52,565 nucleotides of DNA, taken from an uncultured Bacteroidales bacterium. Lineage in GTDB: Bacteria > Bacteroidota > Bacteroidia > Bacteroidales > Bacteroidaceae. The notes under the pieces were generated by a model. That model made no database searches, had not been told where the DNA came from, and was given only the letters and a program-made list of their open reading frames with translations. Both the position numbers and the translations under genes were made by a program. How positions within the stretch are numbered: the stretch's first letter is position 1; each line of letters opens with the position of its first letter. The DNA is taken from contig CADAPC010000011.1 of NCBI GenBank assembly GCA_902789725.1, positions 1 to 52,565 on the forward strand, read 5' to 3'. This document shows, piece by piece, positions 9,316 through 22,041 of the stretch.

Positions 9316-9453
9316 GAAAATCTTTTTTTTTCTTGCTTTTGTGCGCTCACTTAATTGTAGTGTTAGCTTTGCTGAAGTTACTTGCGTTCATCAAAAGCAG
9401 CAAAAAAAATCTTTTTTTCTTGCATTTGTGCTCACATAATCGTAACTTTGCAG
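9316..9453 (+). repeat. Imperfect tandem duplication of a promoter-like segment
   Basis: About 50 bp at 9317-9374 (a T-run, then CTTGC, TTTTGTG, CTCAC, TAAT, GTA, CTTTGC) recur in the same order at 9402-9453. Only the second copy has a consensus -7 box (TAACTTTG, 9443-9450). The open frame spanning 9303-9500 has poly-Phe/Lys composition and is not credible as a gene. Confidence 0.7.
9419..9450 (+). promoter_or_regulatory. Bacteroidetes-type promoter for tig
   Basis: The -33 element CTTG (9419-9422) is followed after 20 bp by the -7 element TAACTTTG (9443-9450). The predicted 5' leader is about 80 nt. Confidence 0.7.
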
Positions 9454-9535
9454 CCGATTTTGTATTGTTGGCAGCTGATGACAGCGATTCGGTTGCCTAA
9501 AATAGGTGTGAAAATATTAACAAGGTAATAAAAAT

Positions 9536-10870
9536 ATGAATATTTCAGTAGAGTACATTGACAAGGTGAACGCGGTCCTCACTGCCGTGGTAGAGCCCGC
9601 CGACTATACAGATAAGTATGAGAAGGCTATCAAAGATGCAAAGAAGAAAATGAATATGCCTGGTTTCCGTCCAGGCATGGTACCTGTAGGCTTGATTAAG
9701 AAGCAGTTTGGCGTTTCGATTTTGGGCGATGAGGTGAACAAACTGCTGCAAGAGAGTTTGTTTGACTACATTCGTGAGAGCAAAATTAACATGTTGGGTG
9801 AGCCCCTCTCGAAGGAGGAGAATAATGAGGTGAACTTGAAAGAGGGAGAAAGCTTCACTTTTAAGTTTGATATTGCCGTTGCTCCCGAGTTCAAGATAGA
9901 ATTGGGCAAGGATGACCAAATTGACTATTACAATGTCGATATTTCGGACGAGATGGTGAATCGCCAGGTAGATTTGTACCGTCAGCGTGGTGGAAACTAT
10001 GAGAAAGTGGATTCCTACGAGGACAACGATATGGTGAAAGGTGCCATTACAGAGTTGGACGTCGAAAATCCTGTCAGTGCCGAGGACGTGGTGATGCTGC
10101 CTAAGTATTTTAAGAATGAGGACCAGAAGAAACTCTTTGAAGGCATGAAAGTCAACGATGTTGTGACGTTTAACCCATCGGTTGCTTACGATAATAACGA
10201 GGCAGAATTGACTTCGCTACTGAAGGTGGAGAAGGAGGATGCTTTGAACCACAAGGGCGAGTTCAATTTCCAAATAACAGAAATCACTCGTTTTGTGCCC
10301 GGCCCATTCAATCAAGAACTGTTCGACACCGTGTTCCCAGGCGGTGAGGTGAAAAGCGAAGAGGAGTTCCGCGCAAAAGTGAAAGAGCTGATTGCAAATC
10401 AGTTCCAGAAGGACAGTGACTACAAGTTTGTTCTGGATGTGCGCAAATATGCCACAGAGAAGGTGGGCAAACTCGAATTCCCGGAAGAGAAGCTGAAGAA
10501 GATTCTTCTTGCCAACACAAAGGGTGACCAAGAGAAGGTGGACGCTCAGTTTGCCAAGAGCCTTGAAGAGCTGACTTGGCATTTGATTAAAGAGCAGCTG
10601 GTGGAGCAGAATGGGGTGAAAGTGGAGGATGAGGACGTGAAGGAAATGGCCAAGGAGGTGACTCGCATGCAGTTTGCCCAGTATGGCATGCTGAACATCC
10701 CCGACGAGTATCTTGAAAACTCTGTGACTGAAATGCTGAAAAAGCGCGAAACGGTGGACAACCTCATCGACCGCTGCATTGAGGTGAAACTGGGTAAAGC
10801 TCTGAAGGAAAAAGTGGCCTTGAAAGAGAGCACTGTTAGTGCAGAGGAGTTTAATAAACTGTTCGAATAA
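9536..10870 (+). CDS. tig: Trigger factor
   Basis: A 444-residue ribosome-associated folding chaperone. The N-terminal ribosome-binding domain has the signature loop region GFRPGMVPVGLIKKQFG near residues 42-58. A central PPIase-like region is weakly conserved, as is usual in Bacteroidetes, and the C-terminal helical arms follow (from about residue 250). It is upstream of clpP and clpX, the common bacterial tig-clpP-clpX order, but a terminator and a new promoter separate it from clpP, so the two units are independently expressed. Confidence 0.95.
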   Translation: MNISVEYIDKVNAVLTAVVEPADYTDKYEKAIKDAKKKMNMPGFRPGMVPVGLIKKQFGVSILGDEVNKLLQESLFDYIRESKINMLGEPLSKEENNEVNLKEGESFTFKFDIAVAPEFKIELGKDDQIDYYNVDISDEMVNRQVDLYRQRGGNYEKVDSYEDNDMVKGAITELDVENPVSAEDVVMLPKYFKNEDQKKLFEGMKVNDVVTFNPSVAYDNNEAELTSLLKVEKEDALNHKGEFNFQITEITRFVPGPFNQELFDTVFPGGEVKSEEEFRAKVKELIANQFQKDSDYKFVLDVRKYATEKVGKLEFPEEKLKKILLANTKGDQEKVDAQFAKSLEELTWHLIKEQLVEQNGVKVEDEDVKEMAKEVTRMQFAQYGMLNIPDEYLENSVTEMLKKRETVDNLIDRCIEVKLGKALKEKVALKESTVSAEEFNKLFE

Positions 10871-10899
10871 TAAACTTTTTGTCATTATTCATAAAAAAT

Positions 10900-10932
10900 G
10901 TGGTAAGAATTTTGGTTCTTGCCACTTTTTTT
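10900..10932 (+). terminator. Rho-independent terminator of tig
   Basis: Ten-base arms GTGGTAAGAA (10900-10909) and TTCTTGCCAC (10916-10925), with one G-T pair, enclose a six-base loop and are followed by a run of seven T. The loop contains the -33 element of the clpP promoter. Confidence 0.9.
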
Positions 10933-10941
10933 ATACCTTTG
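10911..10941 (+). promoter_or_regulatory. Bacteroidetes-type promoter for clpP-clpX
   Basis: TTTG (10911-10914), exactly 19 bp, then TACCTTTG (10934-10941). It starts inside the tig terminator hairpin. Confidence 0.85.
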
Positions 10942-11054
10942 CAAAGGATTAGCGCAAAAGGCAAAAAGATAGCGCGTGGTTAATGCAATTCACTGTTCTC
11001 AATTTGCATAAGCTAATATTTGATACACAGACTTTTATAGGAGTAAATTGTTTT

Positions 11055-11723
11055 ATGATGACCGATTTTCAGAAGTATGCCACCAAGCACCTCGGCCTAA
11101 ACAGCATGGTGCTTGACGATGTGATGAAAGCCCAGGCAGGGTATCTTAACCCCTACATTTTGGAAGAAAGACAGTTGAATGTGACCCAGTTGGACGTGTT
11201 TTCACGTCTGATGATGGATCGAATCATATTCTTAGGAACAGAAGTGAACGATTATACGGCCAATGTGTTGCAAGCCCAAATGCTCTATTTAGACAGTGTG
11301 GACAGTGCCAAAGACATTAGCATATATATAAATTCGCCTGGTGGAAGCGTTTATGCCGGCTTGGGCATCTACGACACGATGCAGTTCATCAACAGTGATG
11401 TGCAAACAATTTGCACAGGCATGGCTGCCAGCATGGCCGCCGTGTTGCTGGTGGCTGGCAAGGAGGGCAAGCGCAGTGCATTGCCCCACAGTCGCATTAT
11501 GATTCATCAGCCTATGGGTGGTGCGCAAGGTCAGGCCAGCGACATTGAAATTACGGCGCGTGAGATACAGAAACTGAAAAAGGAGCTCTACACCATCATC
11601 AGCGAGCACAGCCATCAGCCCTTCGACAAAGTGTGGGCAGACAGCGACCGCGACTATTGGATGACAGCTCAAGAAGCGAAGGATTATGGCATGGTGGACG
11701 AAGTCTTGATAAGAAAAGCGTGA
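11055..11723 (+). CDS. clpP: ATP-dependent Clp protease proteolytic subunit
   Basis: A 222-residue serine protease that forms the tetradecameric ClpP barrel. The catalytic Ser126 lies in GMAASM and His151 in [10 protein letters not shown] (numbered from this start); the third triad residue is a downstream Asp. I choose ATG 11055 (or the next ATG, 11058) because [13 protein letters not shown] matches the N-terminus usual in the phylum and a purine-rich AGGAG lies at 11038-11042. An in-frame ATG at 10983 would add 24 residues. clpX follows 45 bp later. Confidence 0.96.
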   Translation: MMTDFQKYATKHLGLNSMVLDDVMKAQAGYLNPYILEERQLNVTQLDVFSRLMMDRIIFLGTEVNDYTANVLQAQMLYLDSVDSAKDISIYINSPGGSVYAGLGIYDTMQFINSDVQTICTGMAASMAAVLLVAGKEGKRSALPHSRIMIHQPMGGAQGQASDIEITAREIQKLKKELYTIISEHSHQPFDKVWADSDRDYWMTAQEAKDYGMVDEVLIRKA

Positions 11724-11768
11724 AATGAAACTTAATTCAAGAGATTAAAGGATTTTTTAGAAGGAAAC

Positions 11769-13004
<1,236 letters not shown>

Positions 13005-13046
13005 ATAAAAAAACAACGTAAAAACCTAATTTTTTTTGTTGTTTTC

Positions 13047-13077
13047 TTTGTCAATTAAAAACAGATTTATAACTTTG
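13047..13077 (+). promoter_or_regulatory. Bacteroidetes-type promoter for recQ
   Basis: TTTG (13047-13050), exactly 19 bp, TAACTTTG (13070-13077). A weak terminator-like pairing of AAAACAAC (from about 13009) with GTTGTTTT (about 13038-13045) precedes it and may end clpX transcription. Confidence 0.85.
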
Positions 13078-13129
13078 TTGGATGAATGCACATGTCCCAC
13101 ATTTTTTAATCAATACGTTCTAACATTCA

Positions 13130-15718
13130 ATGAAGAAACCTGAAACACTCCAGCAATCGCTGAAATATTATTTTGGCTTTGACACATTCAAAGGCGATCA
13201 GGAAGCTATTATCCAGAACCTTCTTGACCGAAATGACACCTTTGTGCTGATGCCAACTGGTGGCGGTAAGTCGCTTTGTTATCAGTTGCCTGCATTGCTA
13301 ATGGAGGGTACAGCCATTGTAATCTCCCCACTTATTGCATTGATGAAGAATCAAGTGGATGCCATCAAGCATATCAGCGAAGATGACGGTGTGGCGCATT
13401 TCATCAATTCCTCGTTGAGTAAAGCGAACATTGACCAGGTGAAGTCCGACATCATGTCGGGTAAGACCAAAATGCTTTACGTGGCTCCTGAATCGCTGAC
13501 AAAAGAAGACAATGTGGATTTCCTGAGGCAAGTGAAAATCTCTTTCTTCGCCATTGATGAGGCTCACTGCATATCGGAGTGGGGGCATGACTTCCGTCCA
13601 GAATATCGCAAGATTCGTCCCGTCATCAATTGGATTGCAATGGCGCCGGTGATAGAACTTTTCTTGCCAAGGGAAAAAGCTGGAATGATTAAGAACTTGA
13701 CAGATGCATATCGGGAGAAGAAACAGAAATACGATGAAATGAACAAGGAGTTCAAGCAGTTCCCCGACAGGGTGCACAAGAACGAATTGGACGATTTGGC
13801 AAAACGTGTTGCAGGATTGGGCGAATTTATCGCCTTCATGGCTGAGATGAAGGACGAAATCAAGGAAAAGTCGGATAAATGTCCGCGACTTGACCAAAAG
13901 TTTGTCGATGCGCTCATCGGTATAATGCCTTCCATTCGCAAAAATTATACGGCACTGCGTACTCGTATGGCCGACGAACCTACAGTGATGGCACTGCCCG
14001 AACTGCCAACAGATAATGCCATTCGCGAGGCCGCCTCCAAAATATATGACGCTCCTGTCATTGCGCTGACAGCAACGGCAACAGACAAGGTGCGCAACGA
14101 CATTAAGAAAAATCTTGGCATTGTGGGCGCACAAGATTTCAAGTCTTCATTCAATCGCCCCAATCTATATTATGAAGTGAGACAGAAAAATGCCGATGTG
14201 GAAAAGGATATTATCCGCTTCATTAAGCAGAATCCGGGCAAAAGTGGCATCATTTATTGTTTGAGTCGAAAAAAAGTGGAGGATTTGGCAGAAGTGCTAC
14301 GAGCCAACAATATCAAGGCTGCAGCTTATCATGCAGGCATGGATACAAAAGACCGTAGTGAGACGCAGGACGACTTCATCATGGAGAAGGTGGATGTGAT
14401 TGTAGCTACAATAGCATTTGGTATGGGTATTGATAAACCCGATGTGCGCTATGTCATTCACTACGACATTCCCAAAAGCCTGGAAGGTTACTATCAGGAA
14501 ACAGGGCGCGCAGGCCGAGATGGAGGCGAAGGCAAGTGCATCACCTACTTCTGCAACAAGGACCTTGAAAAGTTGGAGAAATTCATGAAGGACAAAACCC
14601 CTGCCGAAAAGGATATAGGAATCCACTTGCTAAGTGAAACAGCAGCCTACTGTGAATCATCAGTATGCCGGCGCAAAATGCTCCTGCACTATTTCGGTGA
14701 GGAGTATGAGAAAGAAAATTGTGGAAATTGTGATAATTGTTTACATCCAAAGATGAAAACGGAACAGATGGAAAACTTACTGCTTGTCTTGCAAACCATC
14801 CTGGCAGTAAAAGAGAATTTCAGAAAAGAGTACATTATTAATATATTACGAGGAGAGGAGAACGAAACCATCCTGAGTCATAACCATGACCAGCTCGAAC
14901 AGTTTGGAGCGGGAGCTGATGTGGAAACAACCATGTGGGAAGCCATCTTTATTCAGGCCGCTCTTCAAGGCTATATAGAGAAGGAAGTGGAGAGCTACGG
15001 AATCGTCAAACTGACCAAGGCTGGTAAAAAATTCATCAAAAAGCCCGTCTCGTTCATGGTGGTGGAAAATAGTGACTTCAGCGATGATTTTGATGATAGT
15101 TCCGAACAAGGAGGAACGGGAGTCGCCGACGAACAGCTTTATAGCATGCTTTTGGATTTGCGTAAAAAGATAGCCCAAAAATATAATGTGCCCCCTTACG
15201 TGGTGTTTCAGGATGCCTCTCTTGAATCCATGGCCACACTATATCCCATTACCGAAGAAGAATTGCAAAATATTCCAGGTGTAGGAGCTGGAAAAGCAAA
15301 GCGCTATGGCGAGGAGTTTTGCAAACTGATTAAGCACCATTGTGAGGAAAATGACATCGTAAGGCCAACCGATATGCGTGTCCGTACAGTGGCGAACAAA
15401 TCTAAGATGAAAGTTAAAATTATTCAGGCTATTGACCGTAAGGTGAGTCTTGAAGAAATTGCCAAGAGCACTGGACTTGATTTTGATGAACTGCTCGACG
15501 AGATGGAGGCAATCGTTTATAGTGGTACAAAGCTCAACATCGATTATTATTTCGAGGACATTGATATAGATGAAGATGTCATTGATGATATTTACGACTA
15601 TTTCCGTAATAGCGAAACAGATGACATTGACACTGCGCTCGACAATCTCGATGGCGATATTTACGAAGAAGATGTGCGGTTGGTGCGCATTAAATTTATC
15701 AGCGAGATGGCAAACTAA
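13130..15718 (+). CDS. recQ: ATP-dependent DNA helicase RecQ with an internal insertion
   Basis: An 862-residue RecQ 3'-5' helicase that unwinds recombination and fork intermediates. Walker A is MPTGGGKS (41-48), motif II is DEAH (143-146), motif III is ALTATAT (312-318), and motif VI is in [14 protein letters not shown] zinc site (CESSVC...CGNCDNC), a winged-helix RQC region and an HRDC domain (from [18 protein letters not shown] to [12 protein letters not shown]) follow, then an acidic C-terminal helical region. The typical family member in this phylum is, from memory, about 725-735 residues. The surplus is explained by about 136 residues (171-306) inserted between motifs II and III, highly charged and probably helical. 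Confidence 0.95.
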   Translation: MKKPETLQQSLKYYFGFDTFKGDQEAIIQNLLDRNDTFVLMPTGGGKSLCYQLPALLMEGTAIVISPLIALMKNQVDAIKHISEDDGVAHFINSSLSKANIDQVKSDIMSGKTKMLYVAPESLTKEDNVDFLRQVKISFFAIDEAHCISEWGHDFRPEYRKIRPVINWIAMAPVIELFLPREKAGMIKNLTDAYREKKQKYDEMNKEFKQFPDRVHKNELDDLAKRVAGLGEFIAFMAEMKDEIKEKSDKCPRLDQKFVDALIGIMPSIRKNYTALRTRMADEPTVMALPELPTDNAIREAASKIYDAPVIALTATATDKVRNDIKKNLGIVGAQDFKSSFNRPNLYYEVRQKNADVEKDIIRFIKQNPGKSGIIYCLSRKKVEDLAEVLRANNIKAAAYHAGMDTKDRSETQDDFIMEKVDVIVATIAFGMGIDKPDVRYVIHYDIPKSLEGYYQETGRAGRDGGEGKCITYFCNKDLEKLEKFMKDKTPAEKDIGIHLLSETAAYCESSVCRRKMLLHYFGEEYEKENCGNCDNCLHPKMKTEQMENLLLVLQTILAVKENFRKEYIINILRGEENETILSHNHDQLEQFGAGADVETTMWEAIFIQAALQGYIEKEVESYGIVKLTKAGKKFIKKPVSFMVVENSDFSDDFDDSSEQGGTGVADEQLYSMLLDLRKKIAQKYNVPPYVVFQDASLESMATLYPITEEELQNIPGVGAGKAKRYGEEFCKLIKHHCEENDIVRPTDMRVRTVANKSKMKVKIIQAIDRKVSLEEIAKSTGLDFDELLDEMEAIVYSGTKLNIDYYFEDIDIDEDVIDDIYDYFRNSETDDIDTALDNLDGDIYEEDVRLVRIKFISEMAN

Positions 15719-15768
15719 GCCATGCTTGTGATTTTTGACTCTCAGCTTTGAGATTTTAGCGCATTTTT

Positions 15769-15799
15769 TTTGCCATGTCGTGAAAAAGCCATACCTTTG
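15769..15799 (+). promoter_or_regulatory. Bacteroidetes-type promoter for guaB
   Basis: TTTG (15769-15772), exactly 19 bp, TACCTTTG (15792-15799). The predicted leader to the ATG at 15822 is only about 15-18 nt, so no long leader regulation is expected. Confidence 0.85.
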
Positions 15800-15809
15800 C
15801 ATGCAATAA

Positions 15810-17300
<1,491 letters not shown>

Positions 17301-17337
17301 AAAAGGAACTACGGAATTGTTAAAAAAGTATTATGCA

Positions 17338-17372
17338 AGCGATTACCATTCTTTGGTGGTCGCTTTTCTCGT
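17338..17372 (+). terminator. Rho-independent terminator of guaB
   Basis: Eleven-base arms AGCGATTACCA (17338-17348) and TGGTGGTCGCT (17354-17364), with two G-T pairs, enclose a five-base loop and are followed by a short T-run. The promoter of the next gene begins within about 15 bp. Confidence 0.8.
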
Positions 17373-17382
17373 TTCTTTTTCG

Positions 17383-17390
17383 TAACTTTG
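17383..17390 (+). promoter_or_regulatory. -7 element for the prolyl isomerase / OstA operon
   Basis: TAACTTTG at 17383-17390 matches the -7 consensus. No exact TTTG lies 19 bp upstream; a T-rich CGTTTC occupies that place. The start codon is 37 bp downstream. Confidence 0.6.
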
Positions 17391-17426
17391 TCCCCGATTT
17401 TGTAATAAGAAAGCTAATTGGAATTT

Positions 17427-18875
17427 ATGAACAAAATATGTTTGTTTGCTCTATCAATGGCATTAGGCCTTTCAGCTGTCGCACAGACGGAAGACCCTGT
17501 CATCATGCGAGTGAATGGAAAAACCATCACTCGCAGCGAGTTTGTTTATTCGTTCAGTAAAAATAATTCAGAAGGAGTGTTGGACAAGAAAACGGTAGAA
17601 GAGTATGTGCCGTTGTATGTGAATTTCAAATTGAAGGTGGCAGAGGCTGAAAACCAGTGTATTGATACGATTCCTTCCATTAAAGAAGAATTGTACGGTT
17701 ACAAAGAGCAGATTGTCTATCCACTTATCAAGTCGCCAGAATACGACTGTGAATGGTATGTAGAGAAAGTAGCTCGGGATACATACAATCGAACTGCATC
17801 TTATTATGGAACTGATGATTTGCTGACCGTGAGCCATATTCTTATACCTCTGCGCCAAGATGCCACCTCCGAACAGAAGGCTGCGGCTAAAGCACGAATT
17901 GACTCTGTGTATTCTGTCCTAAAAGCTGTTCCTTCTGCTCAAATAGAAGAAGCGTTCTCCGAATTAGCTCAGAAAGTGAGTGGAGACCTTGGTAGCGCAA
18001 AGCAGGGTGGGGCATTACCGCGCTTTGGAAAAGGACGCATGATTCCTGATTTCGAAAATGCCGCTTATGCATTGAAGGAAGGTCTGTTGTCTTCTCCAGT
18101 AGAGACTCCGGTGGGTTATCATGTGATATATATGAAAAAACGTGGACCTTTCGAACCTTACGAGTTTCATCATGATGATATCATACGTTTCCTTCAGCAG
18201 CAACCTGCATTTCAAGATCAGTTAGCCAAAGCTTATGTGGATTCTATCGCCCAGCAACAAGGCAAAAGCCATGCGGATGTTGTCGAAAACCTCTTTCAGC
18301 AAATCATTGCAAAAGATGCTGATTTGAAGAATCTTTCACAAGAATATTATGATGGAACCTTGATGTACGAGGTGACGAAAAAAGATGTATGGAATAAAGT
18401 GCAGGATGACATAACAGGCCAGGAGGCTTACTTCAAAGCTCACAAGAAAGATTATGCGTGGAAGTCACCACGCTTCACAGGCATTGTGATTCACGCTAAG
18501 GATGCAGTGACGATGGCAAAGGTGAAGAAGCTGCTGAAAGGTGTGGCAGAAGAAGATTGGGCTAAGACAGCCGTCTCGCTGAATAATGATTCTGTGAAGT
18601 TTGTGCGTGTGGAACGAGGCATTTTCGAACAAGGTGTTAATTCTAATGTGGATAAACTCGTATTCAAGCAGAATACGGAACTGAAACCCATGAAAGACTA
18701 TCCAGTGACGGATGTGTGGGGCAAAAAACTGAAAGCTCCACGCACAGCGATGGATGTGAAGGGAGTTGTGATGGCCGACTACCAGAATGAACAGGAGAAA
18801 CTCTGGGTGGAAAGCCTGAGAAAGAAATACCCTATTGAGGTGTTTGAAGATGTTGTGAAGACGGTGAAGAATTAG
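17427..18875 (+). CDS. Periplasmic peptidylprolyl isomerase, parvulin/SurA type
   Basis: A 482-residue secreted protein with a clear signal peptide (MNKICLFALSMALGLSAVAQ). The parvulin domain is seen in LTVSHILIPL (about residue 135), FSELAQKVSGD, GGALPRFGKGRMIPDFENAA and TPVGYHVIYMKKRGP. It is flanked by a SurA-like N-terminal helical region and a long C-terminal segment. Parvulins of this layout chaperone outer-membrane proteins. I start at ATG 17427 since the in-frame TTG at 17418 adds nothing to the signal peptide. It is the first of two adjacent parvulin genes, followed by an OstA homologue. Confidence 0.88.
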   Translation: MNKICLFALSMALGLSAVAQTEDPVIMRVNGKTITRSEFVYSFSKNNSEGVLDKKTVEEYVPLYVNFKLKVAEAENQCIDTIPSIKEELYGYKEQIVYPLIKSPEYDCEWYVEKVARDTYNRTASYYGTDDLLTVSHILIPLRQDATSEQKAAAKARIDSVYSVLKAVPSAQIEEAFSELAQKVSGDLGSAKQGGALPRFGKGRMIPDFENAAYALKEGLLSSPVETPVGYHVIYMKKRGPFEPYEFHHDDIIRFLQQQPAFQDQLAKAYVDSIAQQQGKSHADVVENLFQQIIAKDADLKNLSQEYYDGTLMYEVTKKDVWNKVQDDITGQEAYFKAHKKDYAWKSPRFTGIVIHAKDAVTMAKVKKLLKGVAEEDWAKTAVSLNNDSVKFVRVERGIFEQGVNSNVDKLVFKQNTELKPMKDYPVTDVWGKKLKAPRTAMDVKGVVMADYQNEQEKLWVESLRKKYPIEVFEDVVKTVKN

Positions 18876-18935
18876 CTCCTTCTGGAATTTGATTGAAAGA
18901 ATGATTGAAATGAACAATGGTCATAAAATGAAGAT

Positions 18936-20288
18936 ATGATGATTCGTAATATTTTTGTAGTGCTTTTGTCTTTTATCGCATTGAGTACAGTAGCTCAGGT
19001 GCAAAAGAATGTAATTGATGAAGTGGTGTGGGTGGTTGGCGATGAGGCTATCTTGAAGTCGGACGTGGAAAATGCTCGTATAGAAGCTTTGCACATGGGA
19101 CAAAAATGGTCTGGCGATCCCTATTGCACAATTCCAGAACAGTTGGCTGTCCAGAAACTCTTTTTGCATCAGGCTGCGATTGATTCAGTGGTGGTGTCTG
19201 ATGCTGAAGTTTTCCAAGACGTGGATGCTGATATTCAAAGACAAATAATGAATGTTGGTTCTCGTGAGAAGTTGGAGGAATATATGGGTAAGTCACTGAG
19301 TCAAATTCGTGAACTGATGTTTAACAATTACAAGGATCAGATGATTGTGCGCGAAGTGCAGATGAATTTGGTGAAAAATTTGAAAGTGACTCCTGCGCAA
19401 GTGCGTCGTTATTTCAAAGATTTGCCAGAGGACAGCATACCTTTTGTCCCGACAAAAGTGGAATGTCAAATTCTTACTCGAAATCCTAAGATTCCTCAGG
19501 AAGAGATTGACCGTGTGAAAAATCAATTGCGCGACTATACGGAGCGTGTCAATAACGGTTCTGCACAGTTCTCGACATTGGCCTTGCTCTATTCAGAGGA
19601 TAAAGAGTCGGCAAGGCAAGGCGGTGAACTTGGTTTTGCTGGCAGAGGAAATTATGTTCCAGAGTTTGCGAATGCTGCCTTCAACTTGACCGATCCCAAA
19701 GCGGTGTCGAAGATTGTAGAAACGGAATATGGTTTCCATATCATTCAGCTTATTGAGAAACGTGGGGATATGGTGAATTGTCGTCACATTTTGCTGAAGC
19801 CTCGTGTGTCAACCGAAGCATTACAAGAATGCATCAACGTTTTGGATACTATCCGCACGGAAATCCTTAACGGAGTTTTCACTTTTGAAGAGAGTGTGTC
19901 GAGCCTTTCTTATGATAAAGACACACGCAATAATTATGGATTGTTGTTTAATAAGAACACCAGTGAATCAAAGTTCGAGATGAAGGATTTACCTTCTGAA
20001 GTGGCGCGTGCGGTGGCAGGTCTGAAAGTAGGGGAATTGTCTCAACCTTTCATCATGGTGACCCAACAGGGTAAGGAAGTTGTGGCGATAGCTAAATTGA
20101 AAAACCGTATAAATGGGCATCGTGCCACTATGGCGGATGACTATCAGGAATTGCAGAATGTGGTTCTTGAAAAATTACGTGAAGAAAAGCTGGAATCTTG
20201 GATTCGCGACAAACAAAAAAACACTTATATCCATATTAATGATGATTGGAAAAATTGTGAATTCCAATATCCAGGGTGGATTAAATAG
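18936..20288 (+). CDS. SurA-like periplasmic peptidylprolyl isomerase
   Basis: A 450-residue secreted protein (signal peptide MIRNIFVVLLSFIALSTVAQ; the start may be the second ATG at 18939). The N-terminal SurA-like chaperone region begins NVIDEVVWVVGDEAILKSDV. The first parvulin domain spans about residues 175-285 (CQILTRNPKI, GGELGFAGRGNYVPEFANAA, TEYGFHIIQLIEKRGD), and a second, more degenerate parvulin-like unit follows (NCRHILLKP). This is the better SurA match of the pair. It starts 60 bp after its neighbour and is probably in the same operon. Confidence 0.88.
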   Translation: MMIRNIFVVLLSFIALSTVAQVQKNVIDEVVWVVGDEAILKSDVENARIEALHMGQKWSGDPYCTIPEQLAVQKLFLHQAAIDSVVVSDAEVFQDVDADIQRQIMNVGSREKLEEYMGKSLSQIRELMFNNYKDQMIVREVQMNLVKNLKVTPAQVRRYFKDLPEDSIPFVPTKVECQILTRNPKIPQEEIDRVKNQLRDYTERVNNGSAQFSTLALLYSEDKESARQGGELGFAGRGNYVPEFANAAFNLTDPKAVSKIVETEYGFHIIQLIEKRGDMVNCRHILLKPRVSTEALQECINVLDTIRTEILNGVFTFEESVSSLSYDKDTRNNYGLLFNKNTSESKFEMKDLPSEVARAVAGLKVGELSQPFIMVTQQGKEVVAIAKLKNRINGHRATMADDYQELQNVVLEKLREEKLESWIRDKQKNTYIHINDDWKNCEFQYPGWIK

Positions 20289-20338
20289 ATTGATTAATCT
20301 TTAAGATAGTCGGTTCTGAGAAAGTAGAAGGTGTTAGC

Positions 20339-21970
20339 ATGCGGAAAAGACATGGCATCATATTTGCAAGGATTCTGATAGGCACGATGTGTCTATCGGC
20401 GTTTTGTGTGCTTTCAGCGTCGAAACCAGAAGATAAGTCGCGGAAACAATCGACTGAAGAAGTGAAGTTAATCCATAGCGATGTGCTTTATAAGAATCCT
20501 CGCGATGTTCAGGCTGATGTGTTGGTTGGGCATGTAAAGCTTTATCATGATGGCATGTATCTTGATTGTGACAGTGCGCGGTTTTATAAGAATGAGAACA
20601 CTTTTAAAGCTTACGGACATGTGAAAATGGTGCAAGGCGATACTTTGACATTGACCAGTGATACGTTGGAATATAGTGGGCCAATGATGCAAGCACATGC
20701 TCAGGGCAACGCAGTGCTGATACACAGGAATACAAAACTGGTGACATCGGTGATTGACTATGACCGTCTGGAAGGTGTGGGTTTCTACCCTGTACACGGA
20801 ATTTTGTATGACGAGGACAATGTCTTGAACTCTGATTATGGTCAATATACTCCAGCCATCAATGAAGCCATTTTTAAGGATAACGTAGTGTTGGAGAATC
20901 CAAAATTCAACCTGAAGACCAATGAACTGTATTATTATTCCGACACAAAAGTGGCAAAAATCGTGTCTGAGACTAATATTGTATCATCAGACAGTACCTT
21001 TGTTTACGCCTTGAGAGGTGATTACAATACGCAGACAGGTGTGGCGAGTCTGATGGATCGTTCTCATGTGTATAAGGATATGCGTGATATTGTAGGGGAC
21101 AGCTTGTTTTGCGATAATGAAGCAGGTGTGAGTGAAGCTTTTGGAAGCGTGGTGTTGACCGACGTGGAAAATAGGTGTATGCTGACAGGTAACTATTGCC
21201 GATATGAAGAACAGACGGGTATGGCCTTGGCTACGGATAGTGCCGTCTGCTATGAATTTTCAGAGGCGGACACTTTGTATGTTCACGGTGACACGCTGAA
21301 GATGCTCACTTATAATCAGAGGACGGATTCCGTTTATCGGGATTTATTTGCTTATCATAAGGTGAGAATGTTCCGTCGGGATTTTCAGGGTGTGTGCGAC
21401 TCTTTAGTATCTCATGAGTTGGATTCCTGTACTTATCTATATGGCCAACCCATTCTTTGGAATGAGGGACAACAAGTGTTTGGCGAAGAAATTCGTGTGT
21501 ACAATAATGATAGCACAGTGGATTGGATTCATATTATCAACCAAGCTATGACTATCGAACAGCTCGATTCGGTTTCCTATAATCAGGTGGCTTCAAAGGA
21601 AATGTTTTGCTTTTTTGAAAATGGCGTAATTGAACACAATAATGCGAAGGGAAATGTATATGTGAGCTATTTTATGGACGAAGATGATGGCGGTAGGATT
21701 GGTTTGAATTATACAGAAACTCCAGAGTTAAATCTTTACATGAAAGATAAAAAGGTCCACAAAATTTGGATGTCAACAGCTAATGGAGTAATGTATCCTC
21801 CTTTTGCCATTCCTGATGATAAGCGTTACCTGCCCGGCTTTGCATGGTTTGACTATATCCGTCCGAAGGATAAGGATGACATTTTTGACTGGCGCGATAA
21901 GAAAAAAGAACAAGTGTTGCAGAAAACGGAAAAGAAAGTGGTTCCTAAGCAAAAATTGGACGACTTGTGA
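20339..21970 (+). CDS. OstA/LptA-like protein, probable lipopolysaccharide transport or envelope factor
   Basis: A 543-residue protein with an N-terminal membrane or signal segment (about residues 8-27). Residues about 40-200 form the OstA-like N domain (PF13100-type): repeated short beta units such as LIHSDVLYKNPRDVQADVL, MYLDCDSARFYKNENTFKAY and LEYSGPMMQAHAQGN resemble the beta-jellyroll strands of LptA. The C-terminal half continues the repeat and ends in a basic, Lys-rich tail. The position directly after two outer-membrane chaperones supports a role in outer-membrane assembly. Direct LPS binding is inferred from family, not shown. Confidence 0.8.
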   Translation: MRKRHGIIFARILIGTMCLSAFCVLSASKPEDKSRKQSTEEVKLIHSDVLYKNPRDVQADVLVGHVKLYHDGMYLDCDSARFYKNENTFKAYGHVKMVQGDTLTLTSDTLEYSGPMMQAHAQGNAVLIHRNTKLVTSVIDYDRLEGVGFYPVHGILYDEDNVLNSDYGQYTPAINEAIFKDNVVLENPKFNLKTNELYYYSDTKVAKIVSETNIVSSDSTFVYALRGDYNTQTGVASLMDRSHVYKDMRDIVGDSLFCDNEAGVSEAFGSVVLTDVENRCMLTGNYCRYEEQTGMALATDSAVCYEFSEADTLYVHGDTLKMLTYNQRTDSVYRDLFAYHKVRMFRRDFQGVCDSLVSHELDSCTYLYGQPILWNEGQQVFGEEIRVYNNDSTVDWIHIINQAMTIEQLDSVSYNQVASKEMFCFFENGVIEHNNAKGNVYVSYFMDEDDGGRIGLNYTETPELNLYMKDKKVHKIWMSTANGVMYPPFAIPDDKRYLPGFAWFDYIRPKDKDDIFDWRDKKKEQVLQKTEKKVVPKQKLDDL

Positions 21971-22041
21971 TGGTGCTTCTTTATGGTTGATTGATTTTCC
22001 AAATTTCATCAAATACACATTTATATATAGAGAGAAACTTT

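Noticed and set aside
9303..9500. 65-codon open frame between the transporter and tig
   Set aside because: It covers a duplicated T-rich promoter segment and the tig promoter; the composition is Phe/Leu/Lys from homopolymer runs and no ribosome site fits.
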